A DNA stretch of 64,000 nucleotides from Adlercreutzia agrestimuris (GTDB lineage: Bacteria > Actinomycetota > Coriobacteriia > Coriobacteriales > Eggerthellaceae). A program made the translations under genes and the position numbers. The stretch spans positions 496,001 to 560,000 of the forward strand of contig NZ_CALPCX010000002.1 of assembly GCF_943193125.1 (NCBI RefSeq), read 5' to 3'. The notes beneath the pieces are model-generated. The model worked only from the letters and a program-made list of their open reading frames with translations. It had not been told where the DNA came from and made no database searches. Shown here one piece after another: positions 18,459 to 27,007 of the stretch. The first letter of the stretch is position 1, and each line of letters opens with the position of its first letter.

Positions 18459-19073
18459 GTGACCGAACAGCAGATCTTTCGCCTGCGGGTGACCTTTAAG
18501 AAGCAAGGGCGCTTGGCGCTGCTGTCTCATCTTGAGATTGCGCGTGCGCTTGAGCGAGCAGTGCGTCGCGCAGGATTGCCGTTTGCGGTAAGCCAAGGTT
18601 ATTCGCCGCATATGAAAATTGCCTTTGGTGCTGCGCTTCCTGTGGGTGTTGGAGGAGCTGCGGAGCTATTTGATTTGCAGCTAACAAACTATGTTGCACC
18701 TGATGAGGCGCTTTCTGCTTTGCAGGCAGCAAGCGTGGAAGACCTTATGGTAACAAGCTGCGAATACATTGAACCAAAAGCTGCGGCTGCTTCTGCGGCT
18801 TATCCTATTAGCACGTATCGGGTGTGCTTATCAGAGCCCATTGGCGCACTTGATGTGCCTGAAGTGATTCGCGTCGTGCGCAAAAAGAAAGAAAAAGAGC
18901 TTCGCGTTGAAGACTTTTTGGTAGGCACTATTGAGCATAAGGGTAGCATCATAGAATTTGCCCTTGAGTCTAAACCGACAGGCAGCTTGCGACCGGATGT
19001 GTTTATGAACGCATGCCTGAAAGATTCTCCCGCTCATATAGTGAGTTTCGAGCGTATAACCCAGCGGGCTTAA
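18459..19073 (+). CDS. TIGR03936/DUF2344 radical SAM-associated protein
   Basis: A 204-residue partner of the preceding radical SAM protein. It contains the family segments RLALLSHLEIARALERAVRR and GYSPHMKIAFGAALPVGV. The start is GTG 18459, just past the stop of the upstream gene and after a strong AAGGAGGGGAG ribosome site inside that gene; the longer frame to 18216 overlaps and is rejected. In many Gram-positive genomes this pair is followed by ribonuclease G and rplU-rpmA. Here the next stretch is a repeat and unrelated minus-strand genes, so the usual order is broken. Function is unknown. Confidence 0.87.
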   Translation: MTEQQIFRLRVTFKKQGRLALLSHLEIARALERAVRRAGLPFAVSQGYSPHMKIAFGAALPVGVGGAAELFDLQLTNYVAPDEALSALQAASVEDLMVTSCEYIEPKAAAASAAYPISTYRVCLSEPIGALDVPEVIRVVRKKKEKELRVEDFLVGTIEHKGSIIEFALESKPTGSLRPDVFMNACLKDSPAHIVSFERITQRA

Positions 19074-19190
19074 AACCTCGCTTGAGGCCTGCAATCTATT
19101 GATGTCGCCAGTTTGCGACGCTGGCCCGCGTGCTGGGTTTATGATGCTAGCTCGCCATCTTGATAAAATTTGCAATAAAACACCAAGCTT

Positions 19191-19300
19191 TGGCAGGAAA
19201 TGTGCCCGATTAGGCGGATTGGGCCTCAAAATGGCTGGAAAAGTTGCCGATTAGGTGGGTCGTCCTTCAAAAACCGCCTAATCGGGCACATTTCCTGCCA
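19191..19300. repeat. Intergenic compound repeat: 27-bp inverted arms around a direct repeat
   Basis: Perfect 27-base inverted arms lie at 19191-19217 and 19274-19300, both containing the core CCGATTAGGCGG or its complement. Inside, a 30-base stretch at 19202-19231 is repeated imperfectly at 19243-19272, so the core occurs three times, twice direct and once inverted. The whole unit can fold into one long hairpin or into alternatives. It sits in the 457 bases between convergent genes; the rest of that gap (19074-19190, 19301-19477) shows no gene. No transposase is near. A REP/MITE-like element or a bidirectional transcription barrier are both possible. Confidence 0.8.
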
Positions 19301-19477
19301 CACTTTGCCAAAAACCGCCAAAAATAAGTTCATCGTTGTAATAAAGTCGGTGTGTCGATTCGCTAAATTTCGCCATAACGCCAGGTTAAAGCAAATTGAG
19401 CGAATTTCGCTGAACAAGCAAAGTGAAGCGGGTCAGAGTTAACGGGGTGGCAAGCGGACGGGATGACGGTTGGCGAT

Positions 19478-19511
19478 AAAAAAAGATGCCACTTGAATTA
19501 ACAAGTGGCAT
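19478..19511 (-). terminator. Rho-independent terminator of the XRE gene
   Basis: Read on the minus strand, ATGCCACTTG (19511-19502) pairs perfectly with CAAGTGGCAT (19495-19486) across a six-base loop, followed by a T-run (19484-19478). It lies 19 bases past the stop of the minus-strand regulator. Confidence 0.88.
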
Positions 19512-19530
19512 TCTGTGAGAGACTCGTACT

Positions 19531-19998
19531 CTATTTGTTCGTGCCGGATTCTCGCCAGCGATCAAGATGGGGAAGAAGTGTTGCCATAAGAGAGACAGCT
19601 TCTTCGCGAGAGATATTGAGGGCTTGCGCTTCCATATCAGCGGTTGCCTCAATAAATTCATCCATGTTGACATCCTTGGCGGTAAACTCACCATCTTGGT
19701 AGCAGTACTTGCAGTAGTCCTCGCTTGCGTGACCGTCGTGCTCGGTACCATGCAGGTCGGGGTCTGTTATAGGCATGCTGCAACATTGGCAGAAATAGCT
19801 TTTCGGCATATCGAAGAAACGCTCGAGCGGGACACCGAACGTGACACAAATAAGCTTGATCATATCCACGCCAGGAGCAGTTTCTCCATTTTCCCAGCGA
19901 GAGACAGCTTGTCTTGTTACATAAAGGCGATGCGCCATTTCTTCTTGCGTAAGATTTGCTTCTTTGCGAATAGAGGTGATGATCTCTTTCATTTCCAT
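19531..19998 (-). CDS. XRE-family regulator fused to a zinc-ribbon domain
   Basis: A 155-residue protein. Residues 1-60 form a lambda-repressor-like helix-turn-helix (ANLTQEEMAHRLYVTRQAVS, then RWENGETAPGVDMIKLICVTFGV). Residues about 70-110 form a treble-clef/zinc-ribbon with cysteine pairs FCQCCSMPI and YCKYCYQDGEFT, the pattern of the putative zinc ribbon family often found alone in gut bacteria. A helical tail of 45 residues follows. The ATG at 19998 follows AAGGAA. It has its own terminator and is probably monocistronic; the ligand is unknown. Confidence 0.82.
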   Translation of the reverse strand: MEMKEIITSIRKEANLTQEEMAHRLYVTRQAVSRWENGETAPGVDMIKLICVTFGVPLERFFDMPKSYFCQCCSMPITDPDLHGTEHDGHASEDYCKYCYQDGEFTAKDVNMDEFIEATADMEAQALNISREEAVSLMATLLPHLDRWRESGTNK

Positions 19999-20132
19999 GA
20001 TTGGTTCCTTATCTCGAAGTGTAAGCGATGTAGTTATTGTCTCGTGCGGAAGCACCCGAGACAAGAAACAACCTGTTGCGTTGCGTTACGCAGGCGGTTG
20101 CACTCTTTATTGTATTTAGTGTGGTTTGTATT

Positions 20133-20645
20133 TTAATCCCAGAAACCAATACTGCCGATTCTGTTGTATGTTCCACAAGATGGACATTTGAATTGGAGCT
20201 TGCAATGCAGATGGTGTAGCTCGCTTTCTTGGATGCAAAGCATAGCTGTGCCACACTCTTTGCAAATGTGCGCATAGTGAGCAAGTTTATGGTATTGACT
20301 ATTTAATGTACGAGGGGAGACATAGGGAAAATCGTTCCATTGCCAAATACTATCAGGGTGATAGAGCTTCGCTGCGGTTTTCTCCTCATCTATAGGATGG
20401 TAGAGTGACTTGTCGTAATCAAGTTTCCAATTGCTACACTTGGGACAGAGATAAAACTTTCTTTCTGCATTAATAGCGGTGAGATTGCAGCGAGTAGACA
20501 GTTCTTGCCATCTAAAGCCAAGACTGCCATCGTGTGCCTTATCTATAAGATATTCGTAGACCCGTGGAAAGCTCATGCCTACTCCAAGGTTAACGTATTC
20601 TGAATAATGGCACTTTTTGCATGTGTACTCAAATCCTTTTCCCAT
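20133..20645 (-). CDS. Cysteine-rich zinc-ribbon-like hypothetical protein
   Basis: A 170-residue protein that I do not recognise. It has four CxxC pairs: YTCKKCHYSE, YLCPKCSNWK, HICKECGTAM and FKCPSCGTYN, spaced as two or more zinc-ribbon or rubredoxin-like knuckles. There is no signal peptide or membrane helix. Start ATG 20645 follows GCGAGG; the extra frame to 20672 has no ribosome site. It lies 14 bases after the ATP-grasp gene and is probably cotranscribed with it, so it may act on or protect the same substrate. Zinc binding is inferred only from cysteine spacing. Confidence 0.65.
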   Translation of the reverse strand: MGKGFEYTCKKCHYSEYVNLGVGMSFPRVYEYLIDKAHDGSLGFRWQELSTRCNLTAINAERKFYLCPKCSNWKLDYDKSLYHPIDEEKTAAKLYHPDSIWQWNDFPYVSPRTLNSQYHKLAHYAHICKECGTAMLCIQESELHHLHCKLQFKCPSCGTYNRIGSIGFWD

Positions 20646-20659
20646 ATAGCAACCTCGCT

Positions 20660-21385
20660 TTACACTAAGCAATGTTCATCTTTGAATGTGTCATCTATCT
20701 TGAGAAGTTCTGCCCAGCGCGCGTAAAGCAATAATGCATAAGCTTGAGGGTTGAGTCCGTATGCGCCAAGAGCGTAGCCATCGTTGACTTCTACTAGTAA
20801 TGTTTCACCTTTTTCGGTGATTCCAAGATCAACTGCACAGCCTGCAGGAGCATCACGATATTCTTTGATGATTCTTTTAAGAACCTTGGTGCTTGGCGAT
20901 ATTTGAGGATTACCCGCGTAATGACAGAGTCCTACGGCTTTGTTGTAGCGAATAAATAGACGCCATTCAGAACTAAAGCTCTCTACGTTGCTGCAATAAA
21001 GTAATTGTTTTTTAGGCAAGCTTTTGAGTTCGTCATTTGTATAGACAATGCATGCTGGGAAGAGTTTTTCTTTAACTGGTTTTATAAAAAGCGGCAGATC
21101 AGAAAGGCTTATGTGCTCGCAGATGCGAATATCTATGCTGCGTCCTAAATAAGCTTTGAGTGATTGGGGGTAATCAATGGTTGGTGGAGTGACGTTTCTA
21201 TTTGCTAAAGCATGGTGTGTTGTCAAGAGACCACCTACGACAATGTCTTCACGTTGAGCTTTATCTAAGGTTTCATTATTTGAAAATGGAACACACTTGA
21301 TTCCTAGGGCGGTAAAACCTTTTTCGGCTGCAGCGCAATCAACATTCCAAGGTTCACCAAAAAGGTAATGGATGTAAGCATTCAC
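20660..21385 (-). CDS. ATP-grasp domain protein (DUF4343-like)
   Basis: A 241-residue single-domain protein resembling the DUF4343 group of ATP-grasp enzymes. The N-terminus (MNAYIHYLFGEPWNVDCAAA) reads as a small pre-ATP-grasp part. LPLFIKPVKEKLFPACIVY gives a nucleotide-binding lysine strand, SSEWRLFIRYNKAVGLCHYA the central strands, and LLVEVNDGYALGAYGL the metal-binding E-x-N segment. Such enzymes join a carboxylate to an amine or thiol via acyl-phosphate, but the substrate here is unknown. RBS GAGGAG lies before ATG 21385. The next gene downstream on the same strand is the cysteine-rich protein. Confidence 0.75.
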   Translation of the reverse strand: MNAYIHYLFGEPWNVDCAAAEKGFTALGIKCVPFSNNETLDKAQREDIVVGGLLTTHHALANRNVTPPTIDYPQSLKAYLGRSIDIRICEHISLSDLPLFIKPVKEKLFPACIVYTNDELKSLPKKQLLYCSNVESFSSEWRLFIRYNKAVGLCHYAGNPQISPSTKVLKRIIKEYRDAPAGCAVDLGITEKGETLLVEVNDGYALGAYGLNPQAYALLLYARWAELLKIDDTFKDEHCLV

Positions 21386-21675
21386 AGAAGTCTCCTCAAC
21401 TCATTTTGGTTTGGATAGCTGATAATGTGTAGGAATTTTCCCAGAAAAGACAATTATGCTAGACCCAAGGTTGGGACAAACGAGAAATTCTTGCGATTGT
21501 TAGTTGAAAGACAAAAAGCGTTTATTGTTTAAACCCAGTTACTCTTTCGTGCGTTAGGGGTAGTGCGTAGCGAAGGACGGCTATGTTTGTTTTGGAAAAG
21601 GTCAATATTTGTAACTTGTCGTTGTCTACTGGAGTAAAGGTAAGCAAGATGGGGGTGTGGGGTCAATCTAGAAAC

Positions 21676-21709
21676 CAAAAAGGCCAGGAGCGCATAACTC
21701 CTGACCTTT
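21676..21709 (-). terminator. Rho-independent terminator after tRNA-Asp
   Basis: On the minus strand, AAAGGTCAGGAG (21709-21698) pairs with CTCCTGGCCTTT (21690-21679), with one G-T pair and a seven-base loop, and ends in TTTTT. It lies 9 bases past the tRNA CCA end. The stretch 21386-21675 holds no other feature I can support. Confidence 0.82.
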
Positions 21710-21718
21710 GCATTCAAA

Positions 21719-21795
<77 letters not shown>

Positions 21796-21936
21796 GTTTC
21801 AAACAGCTTTGCTATTGTACTGATTGTTTGGGTTTGGTGCAATACCTAATTTTTGGCGATTTGATGAGCGGCTGAACGGTAGTATTAACTTCGCTAGAAA
21901 ATAATCTAAAAAGCATGCGAAGAAAGGAGTCCGCCC

Positions 21937-24108
21937 GTGCGCGTTTTTAAGTACCTCAAACACGCGAAAGGCGCCGTTGTCCTTATCGTTTGCTTGCTGC
22001 TCGTACAGGCAATGTGCGACTTAGCACTTCCTAATTTCACCTCGCAAATTGTTGATGTTGGCATTCAACAAGCAGGGGTAGAGCACGCAGCAACAGATGA
22101 AATGTCTGCATCTACCTATGATGACATTTGTGCGCTGCTGCCAGAAGAGGACGAGGCAACCTTTAAGGCGGCGTATAGCAAAACCGATGCTGGCACCTAT
22201 GAGCTCAACAAGCAGGGAAGAGAGCACCGCGCTGAATTGGATAAGCTTGTAGCACTTCCCTTAGTGCTCATACACAATACAACCCAGGCTCCAGATTTGA
22301 GCTTTCGCGAAGCAATTGATCGCTACAATCAAGGCGATGCTACCAAACAAGATCTCTTTGATCTTGAAGCTCAGGCAAAAGACCACCTTAATATCACCGA
22401 TGATGCACAGTTAGACCAGCAAGCCATTGTGGCTGCGCGTAGTGAATACGAATCACTCGGATACAATCTTTCTGACATGCAAATGTCCTACCTTATCCGT
22501 GTGGGGCTTTTGATGCTGGCTCTTGCTGCGCTGGGCATGGTGGTTGCAATTTGCATCGGCTTTATTGCTGCGCGTACCGCGGCGAAGATTGGCGCACTTT
22601 TACGTGAGCAACTTTTTGAAAAGGTAGTGTCTTTCTCAGAAACCGAAATACAAAAATTCTCAGCCGCATCACTCATTACGCGTTCTACTAATGATGTGCA
22701 GCTGGTTCAAATGGTTGTGGTAATAACTCTTCGCATGGTGCTTTTTGCACCCATAGTTGCAATTGGTGGCATCTTCATGATCCTCTACACCAATCCGGCT
22801 ATGGGTTGGATTGTGGCTCTTGCAGTGGTAGCGGTTATGGGCGTAGTGCTGCTTCTTATGAAAGTGGCTATGCCGAAGTTTAAAATCATGCAAACCCTTA
22901 TTGATAAGGTCAACCGAATTGCACGTGAGATTCTTACGGGTTTGCCCGTGATTCGCGCCTTTGATAGACAAACGTTTGAACAAGCGCGTTTTGATCAGGC
23001 GAACACTCAGCTTATGCGCACGCAATTATTCACTAATCGCGTGATGACTTTCATGATGCCCGCTATGATGCTGCTCATGAATGGTGTCTCGGTGCTCATT
23101 GTTTGGGTAGGCAGCTTTTATGTGGATAATGGTGTCATTCAAACGGGCGACCTCATTGCTTTTATCACGTATTCCATGGTAATCATCATGAGTTTTTTGA
23201 TGATTGGTATGGTGTCAATCATGCTGCCGCGTGCTGATGTTGCTGCTGGTCGTATTAACGAAGTATTGGCATGCGAACCTTCTATCGTGGATGCCAAAAG
23301 TGCAAGTAATGCTGATGCTGCTTTAGCAAGTACGCTTGCGTCTTCTCAGGCAGGTATAGAGGTACGTTTTGATAAGGTGAGCTTTCGCTATGCCGATACC
23401 TCTGAGTGTGTGCTTGAAGATTTGTCCTTTGTGGCAGAACCGGGTCAAACTACAGCAATTATTGGCTCAACAGGTTCAGGTAAAACCACCATTGTTAAGT
23501 TGATAGAACGCTTCTTTGATGTTTCGTCAGGCGCCATTACGCTTAATGGCGTTGATGTGCGCGAGATATCCCAGGCAACACTTCGCAATCATATTGGATA
23601 TGTCCCGCAAAAAGCATTTTTGTTCGGAGGAACTATTGCAACAAATGTAGCGTATCGCGATGAAAACCTGGATGCTTCGCAAATCAACACCGCGCTTGAC
23701 TGGGCGCAAGCTCAAGAGTTTGTGTCTGCCAAAGAAGCTGGCATTGACGCTGAGATATCTCAAGGTGGCACCAATGTTTCAGGCGGTCAAAGACAACGTC
23801 TCTCCATTGCGCGCGCTCTTGCTACGCCTGCGAGTATCTATCTATTCGACGATTGCTTCTCGGCACTTGATTACAAGACGGATGCTGCGCTTCGTCATGA
23901 ACTCAATACGAATTTGGGTAGCGCTACTAAGATTGTAGTGGCGCAGCGTGTTGCAACAATTATGAGTGCTCACAAGATTATCGTGCTTGATGATGGTCGC
24001 ATTGTGGGGCAGGGCACGCATCGGCAGCTGCTTGAAACGTGCGACGAGTATCGTGAAATTGCGCAATCTCAGCTCAGTGAAGCGGAGTTGTTTGGAGGTG
24101 AGATGTAA
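21937..24108 (+). CDS. ABC exporter subunit with degenerate NBD
   Basis: A 723-residue half-transporter with six membrane helices fused to an ATPase domain. Between helix 1 and 2 there is a large extracytoplasmic insert (about residues 40-180), common in Gram-positive exporters of this type. Walker A GSTGSGKTT (K516) and signature VSGGQRQRLS are intact, but Walker B reads YLFDD, with Asp639 in place of the catalytic Glu, and the H-loop reads VAQR, with Gln670 in place of His. This is the degenerate site expected of a heterodimeric exporter. Start GTG 21937 after AAAGGAG. The stop abuts the start of its partner. Substrate unknown. Confidence 0.92.
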   Translation: MRVFKYLKHAKGAVVLIVCLLLVQAMCDLALPNFTSQIVDVGIQQAGVEHAATDEMSASTYDDICALLPEEDEATFKAAYSKTDAGTYELNKQGREHRAELDKLVALPLVLIHNTTQAPDLSFREAIDRYNQGDATKQDLFDLEAQAKDHLNITDDAQLDQQAIVAARSEYESLGYNLSDMQMSYLIRVGLLMLALAALGMVVAICIGFIAARTAAKIGALLREQLFEKVVSFSETEIQKFSAASLITRSTNDVQLVQMVVVITLRMVLFAPIVAIGGIFMILYTNPAMGWIVALAVVAVMGVVLLLMKVAMPKFKIMQTLIDKVNRIAREILTGLPVIRAFDRQTFEQARFDQANTQLMRTQLFTNRVMTFMMPAMMLLMNGVSVLIVWVGSFYVDNGVIQTGDLIAFITYSMVIIMSFLMIGMVSIMLPRADVAAGRINEVLACEPSIVDAKSASNADAALASTLASSQAGIEVRFDKVSFRYADTSECVLEDLSFVAEPGQTTAIIGSTGSGKTTIVKLIERFFDVSSGAITLNGVDVREISQATLRNHIGYVPQKAFLFGGTIATNVAYRDENLDASQINTALDWAQAQEFVSAKEAGIDAEISQGGTNVSGGQRQRLSIARALATPASIYLFDDCFSALDYKTDAALRHELNTNLGSATKIVVAQRVATIMSAHKIIVLDDGRIVGQGTHRQLLETCDEYREIAQSQLSEAELFGGEM

Positions 24109-25992
24109 ATGAGTGAAACACCAACAAAAACTCCTCTGCCAAGACCTCATGGTCCTCGCGGGCATATGGCGCCCGGGGAGAAGGCGAAAGACTTCAAAGG
24201 AACAATGCGTAAGTTGATCAAGTTTATGGGTCGGTTTAAGGGTGCACTGGTGATCATGCTGGTTTTTGCCATTGCATCCACCATTTTCAACATTGTTGGG
24301 CCTCGTGTGTTGTCGCTTGCAACCACAGAACTTTTTAATGGTGCAGTTGCAAAAATTGAAGGCACGGGAGACATCAATTTTGCCGCCATCGGAACCATCT
24401 TGCTTATAACGTTGGCATTGTATGCGTTTTCATCTGTATGCAGCTTTATACAAGGGTGGGTTATGACTTCCATCTCGCAGAAGAGTTGCTACCAGCTTCG
24501 CAAAGATATCATTGACAAGATTGACCGTCTTCCTATGGGCTATTTTGAACGCACATCCACCGGCGACACGCTCTCGCGCATTACCAATGATGTTGATACG
24601 TTGGGGCAAAGCCTCAATCAGGGTGTGACCCAACTGGTTACCTCTACAGTTACTATCATTGGTGTACTGGCAATGATGTTTTCTATTAATTGGGTCATGA
24701 CGTTGGTAACGCTCATCATTCTGCCGCTTTCAGCGATGTTGGTTATGGTGATTGTGAAGCATTCGCAAAAGTATTTTGTGGCTCAACAAAACACGCTCGG
24801 TGCCATCAATGGCATTGTTGAAGAAACTTTTTCTGGGCATGCCATTGTTAAGGCGTTCAACCAAGAAGATGGTACGGTAAAGCATTTTCACGACGTCAAT
24901 GAAAAGCTGCGAACATCAGCATGGAAATCGCAATTTATCAGCGGCTTAATGCAACCAATCATGAACTTTGTTGGCAATCTTGGTTATGTGGTTGTTGCTG
25001 TTTTGGGCAGTTTTTTCGCCATCCAAGGCGTTATTACGGTCGGCGATATTCAGGCGTTTATTCAATACGTAAAGAATTTTACGCAGCCTATCACTCAGCT
25101 TACCCAAGTTTCAAACGTCTTGCAGCAGATGGCGGCGGCAGCTGAGCGCATCTTTGCTTTTTTGGATGCTCCAGAGGAAAAACCTGATAACGTGCACGCA
25201 AAGACTGCGTGTGTTGATTCGGTTATTGATTTTGATCACGTGCGCTTTGGTTATGAGCCAGACAAACCTGTCATCAAGGATTTCTCCGCTCATGTAAAAG
25301 AAGGTCAGACGGTGGCGTTGGTTGGACCGACTGGGGCAGGCAAGACCACCATTGTGAAGCTGCTCATGCGTTTTTACGATGTTGACGCTGGTGCCATCAA
25401 GCTAGGTGGCGTTGATATTCGTGAATTCGATAGAAATGACTTACGTTCCATGTTCGGCATGGTACTTCAAGATACATGGTTGTTCAGTGGTACTATTCGC
25501 GAAAACATTCGCTATGGCAAGCTTGACGCAACAGATGCTGAAGTTGAAGAAGCAGCAAAAGCTGCGTATGCGCACCGCTTTATTTGTATGCTGCCAGAGG
25601 GATACGACACGCTTATTAACGAAGATGCAAGCAATATTAGTCAAGGTCAGCGACAACTTATTACGATTGCGCGCGCAATTCTGGCGAACCGACGCATGCT
25701 TATTTTGGATGAAGCAACTTCATCAGTTGATACGCGCACTGAAGAGCGTATCCAAAAAGCAATGGACAACCTTATGGAGGGTCGTACGTCATTTGTTATT
25801 GCGCATCGTCTCTCAACAATCAAATCGGCGCACCTCATTTTAGTAATGCAGCATGGTGATATTGTTGAGCAAGGAACCCATGAAGAACTCTTGGCGGCAG
25901 ATGGGTTTTATGCGCAACTCTATAACGCTCAGTTTGAAGAGGGCGCGCGCGAGGTTGATGAGGATGAAAAAGAAGCGTCTTTTACGCGATAA
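24109..25992 (+). CDS. ABC exporter subunit with canonical Walker B/H-loop
   Basis: A 627-residue half-transporter, partner of the upstream subunit. Six membrane helices occupy about residues 35-330. The ATPase domain has Walker A GPTGAGKTT, Q-loop GMVLQDTWLFSGTIREN, Walker B LILDEATSSVD with D534 and the catalytic E535, and the H-loop H566 (IAHRLST). Its signature is altered to ISQGQRQ (S511-Q514). In the heterodimer this altered signature faces the degenerate Walker B of the other subunit, so the two changes form one impaired site and leave one active site. ATG directly follows the upstream TAA. Multidrug or lipid export is likely. Confidence 0.93.
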   Translation: MSETPTKTPLPRPHGPRGHMAPGEKAKDFKGTMRKLIKFMGRFKGALVIMLVFAIASTIFNIVGPRVLSLATTELFNGAVAKIEGTGDINFAAIGTILLITLALYAFSSVCSFIQGWVMTSISQKSCYQLRKDIIDKIDRLPMGYFERTSTGDTLSRITNDVDTLGQSLNQGVTQLVTSTVTIIGVLAMMFSINWVMTLVTLIILPLSAMLVMVIVKHSQKYFVAQQNTLGAINGIVEETFSGHAIVKAFNQEDGTVKHFHDVNEKLRTSAWKSQFISGLMQPIMNFVGNLGYVVVAVLGSFFAIQGVITVGDIQAFIQYVKNFTQPITQLTQVSNVLQQMAAAAERIFAFLDAPEEKPDNVHAKTACVDSVIDFDHVRFGYEPDKPVIKDFSAHVKEGQTVALVGPTGAGKTTIVKLLMRFYDVDAGAIKLGGVDIREFDRNDLRSMFGMVLQDTWLFSGTIRENIRYGKLDATDAEVEEAAKAAYAHRFICMLPEGYDTLINEDASNISQGQRQLITIARAILANRRMLILDEATSSVDTRTEERIQKAMDNLMEGRTSFVIAHRLSTIKSAHLILVMQHGDIVEQGTHEELLAADGFYAQLYNAQFEEGAREVDEDEKEASFTR

Positions 25993-26021
25993 GGGTAGGG
26001 ACTTATTACTGGTGTGAGCTG

Positions 26022-26030
26022 TGGTATAAT
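26022..26030 (+). promoter_or_regulatory. Extended -10 promoter element
   Basis: TGG followed by a consensus TATAAT, 47 bases before the HAD phosphatase start; no clear -35 box. Confidence 0.55.
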
Positions 26031-26077
26031 CCTTGAACTTACGCCTGAGTAAGCGTCCCTGATTCGATAGGATACTC

Positions 26078-26800
26078 ATGCCTCTTACTGGCGAAGAAAC
26101 GCACAATACTTTACGCGAGACAACGGAAGCACAGACTCCTGTGCGTCTTGCGGTATTTGACTTTGACGGCACAAGCATTGAAGGCAACTCGCCTGTAATG
26201 CTTGTTCGATATTTACTGAAACACGACATGCTGAAAAAGCGTGATGCGTTTCGTATTTTGATGTGGGGTGCGGCTTATAAGCTGCGCCTTCCGCAAAATG
26301 AAAGCTGGGTTCGCGGCCTGGTGTTTTCAGCTTTTGAAGGGAAGCCGGTTGCTGAGGTTAACCAGTTTCTTGCTGACTTTTATGACAACCATATTGCGAA
26401 GCGCTTTCGTGCGCAAGCAGATGATGCTATGCGCAAGCATCAAGCTGCGGGAGACGTGGTTATGGTTGTGTCGGCTTCGTTTGAACCAATTATTCTGCGT
26501 GCAATGGAGCATCATCCTTTTACTATGCAAGTTTCTACGCGCATGAAAATTGCGCCCGATGGCACTTATACGCGTCAAGTTGATGGTAAGCCTATTGAGG
26601 GAGCACAAAAGCTGGTTGCAGTTCAAGAATTTGCCGATGAAACTTTTGGCCCTGGTGCATGGGAATTGGTGGCAGCTTACGGCGATCATCACTCAGATAG
26701 AACTATTCTTAGTGCTGCAAAGCAAGCATATGCTGTTGATCCGGATAGGCCTTTAACACGTACAGCTCGCCGGCTTGGTTGGCCAGTTTTGGATTGGTGA
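26078..26800 (+). CDS. HAD-IB family hydrolase (SerB-like phosphatase)
   Basis: A 240-residue cytoplasmic HAD-superfamily phosphatase of subfamily IB. Motif I is FDFDGTSIEGNS with the nucleophile and acid/base aspartates, motif II lies in VVSASFEPI, the lysine of motif III in EGAQKL, and motif IV in AYGDHHSDRTIL. A helical cap follows motif I. Relatives act on phosphoserine or on lysophosphatidic acid-like substrates; the substrate cannot be fixed here. It is alone behind its own TATAAT box. The following 207 bases contain the nested palindromes described separately. Confidence 0.88.
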   Translation: MPLTGEETHNTLRETTEAQTPVRLAVFDFDGTSIEGNSPVMLVRYLLKHDMLKKRDAFRILMWGAAYKLRLPQNESWVRGLVFSAFEGKPVAEVNQFLADFYDNHIAKRFRAQADDAMRKHQAAGDVVMVVSASFEPIILRAMEHHPFTMQVSTRMKIAPDGTYTRQVDGKPIEGAQKLVAVQEFADETFGPGAWELVAAYGDHHSDRTILSAAKQAYAVDPDRPLTRTARRLGWPVLDW

Positions 26801-26881
26801 ACGTGTGCTCGCAATGCTTCATTATTCAGAAGAAATTACTGCGCTGATGAACTAAATAGCCTGATAATCTCCTAGAAATTG

Positions 26882-26940
26882 CTACACAATAGGTGCGAAA
26901 TTCTACCGAGTCAGGTAGAATAACGAATAATTGTGTGTAG
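26882..26940. promoter_or_regulatory. Nested palindromes upstream of the Rrf2 operon
   Basis: The inner palindrome ATTCTACC (26900-26907) / GGTAGAAT (26914-26921) is perfect, with a 6-base spacer. An outer pair, CTACACAAT near 26882-26890 and ATTGTGTGTAG near 26930-26940, matches except for two extra bases. There is no T-run after it, so an operator is more likely than a terminator. The downstream operon encodes an Rrf2 regulator that could bind it. Confidence 0.5.
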
Positions 26941-27007
26941 AACTAGTAGCATATTCCTTTATATAACTTGTACATATTCGTCTCAACATCATTAAGGAGG
27001 TTGGGTC

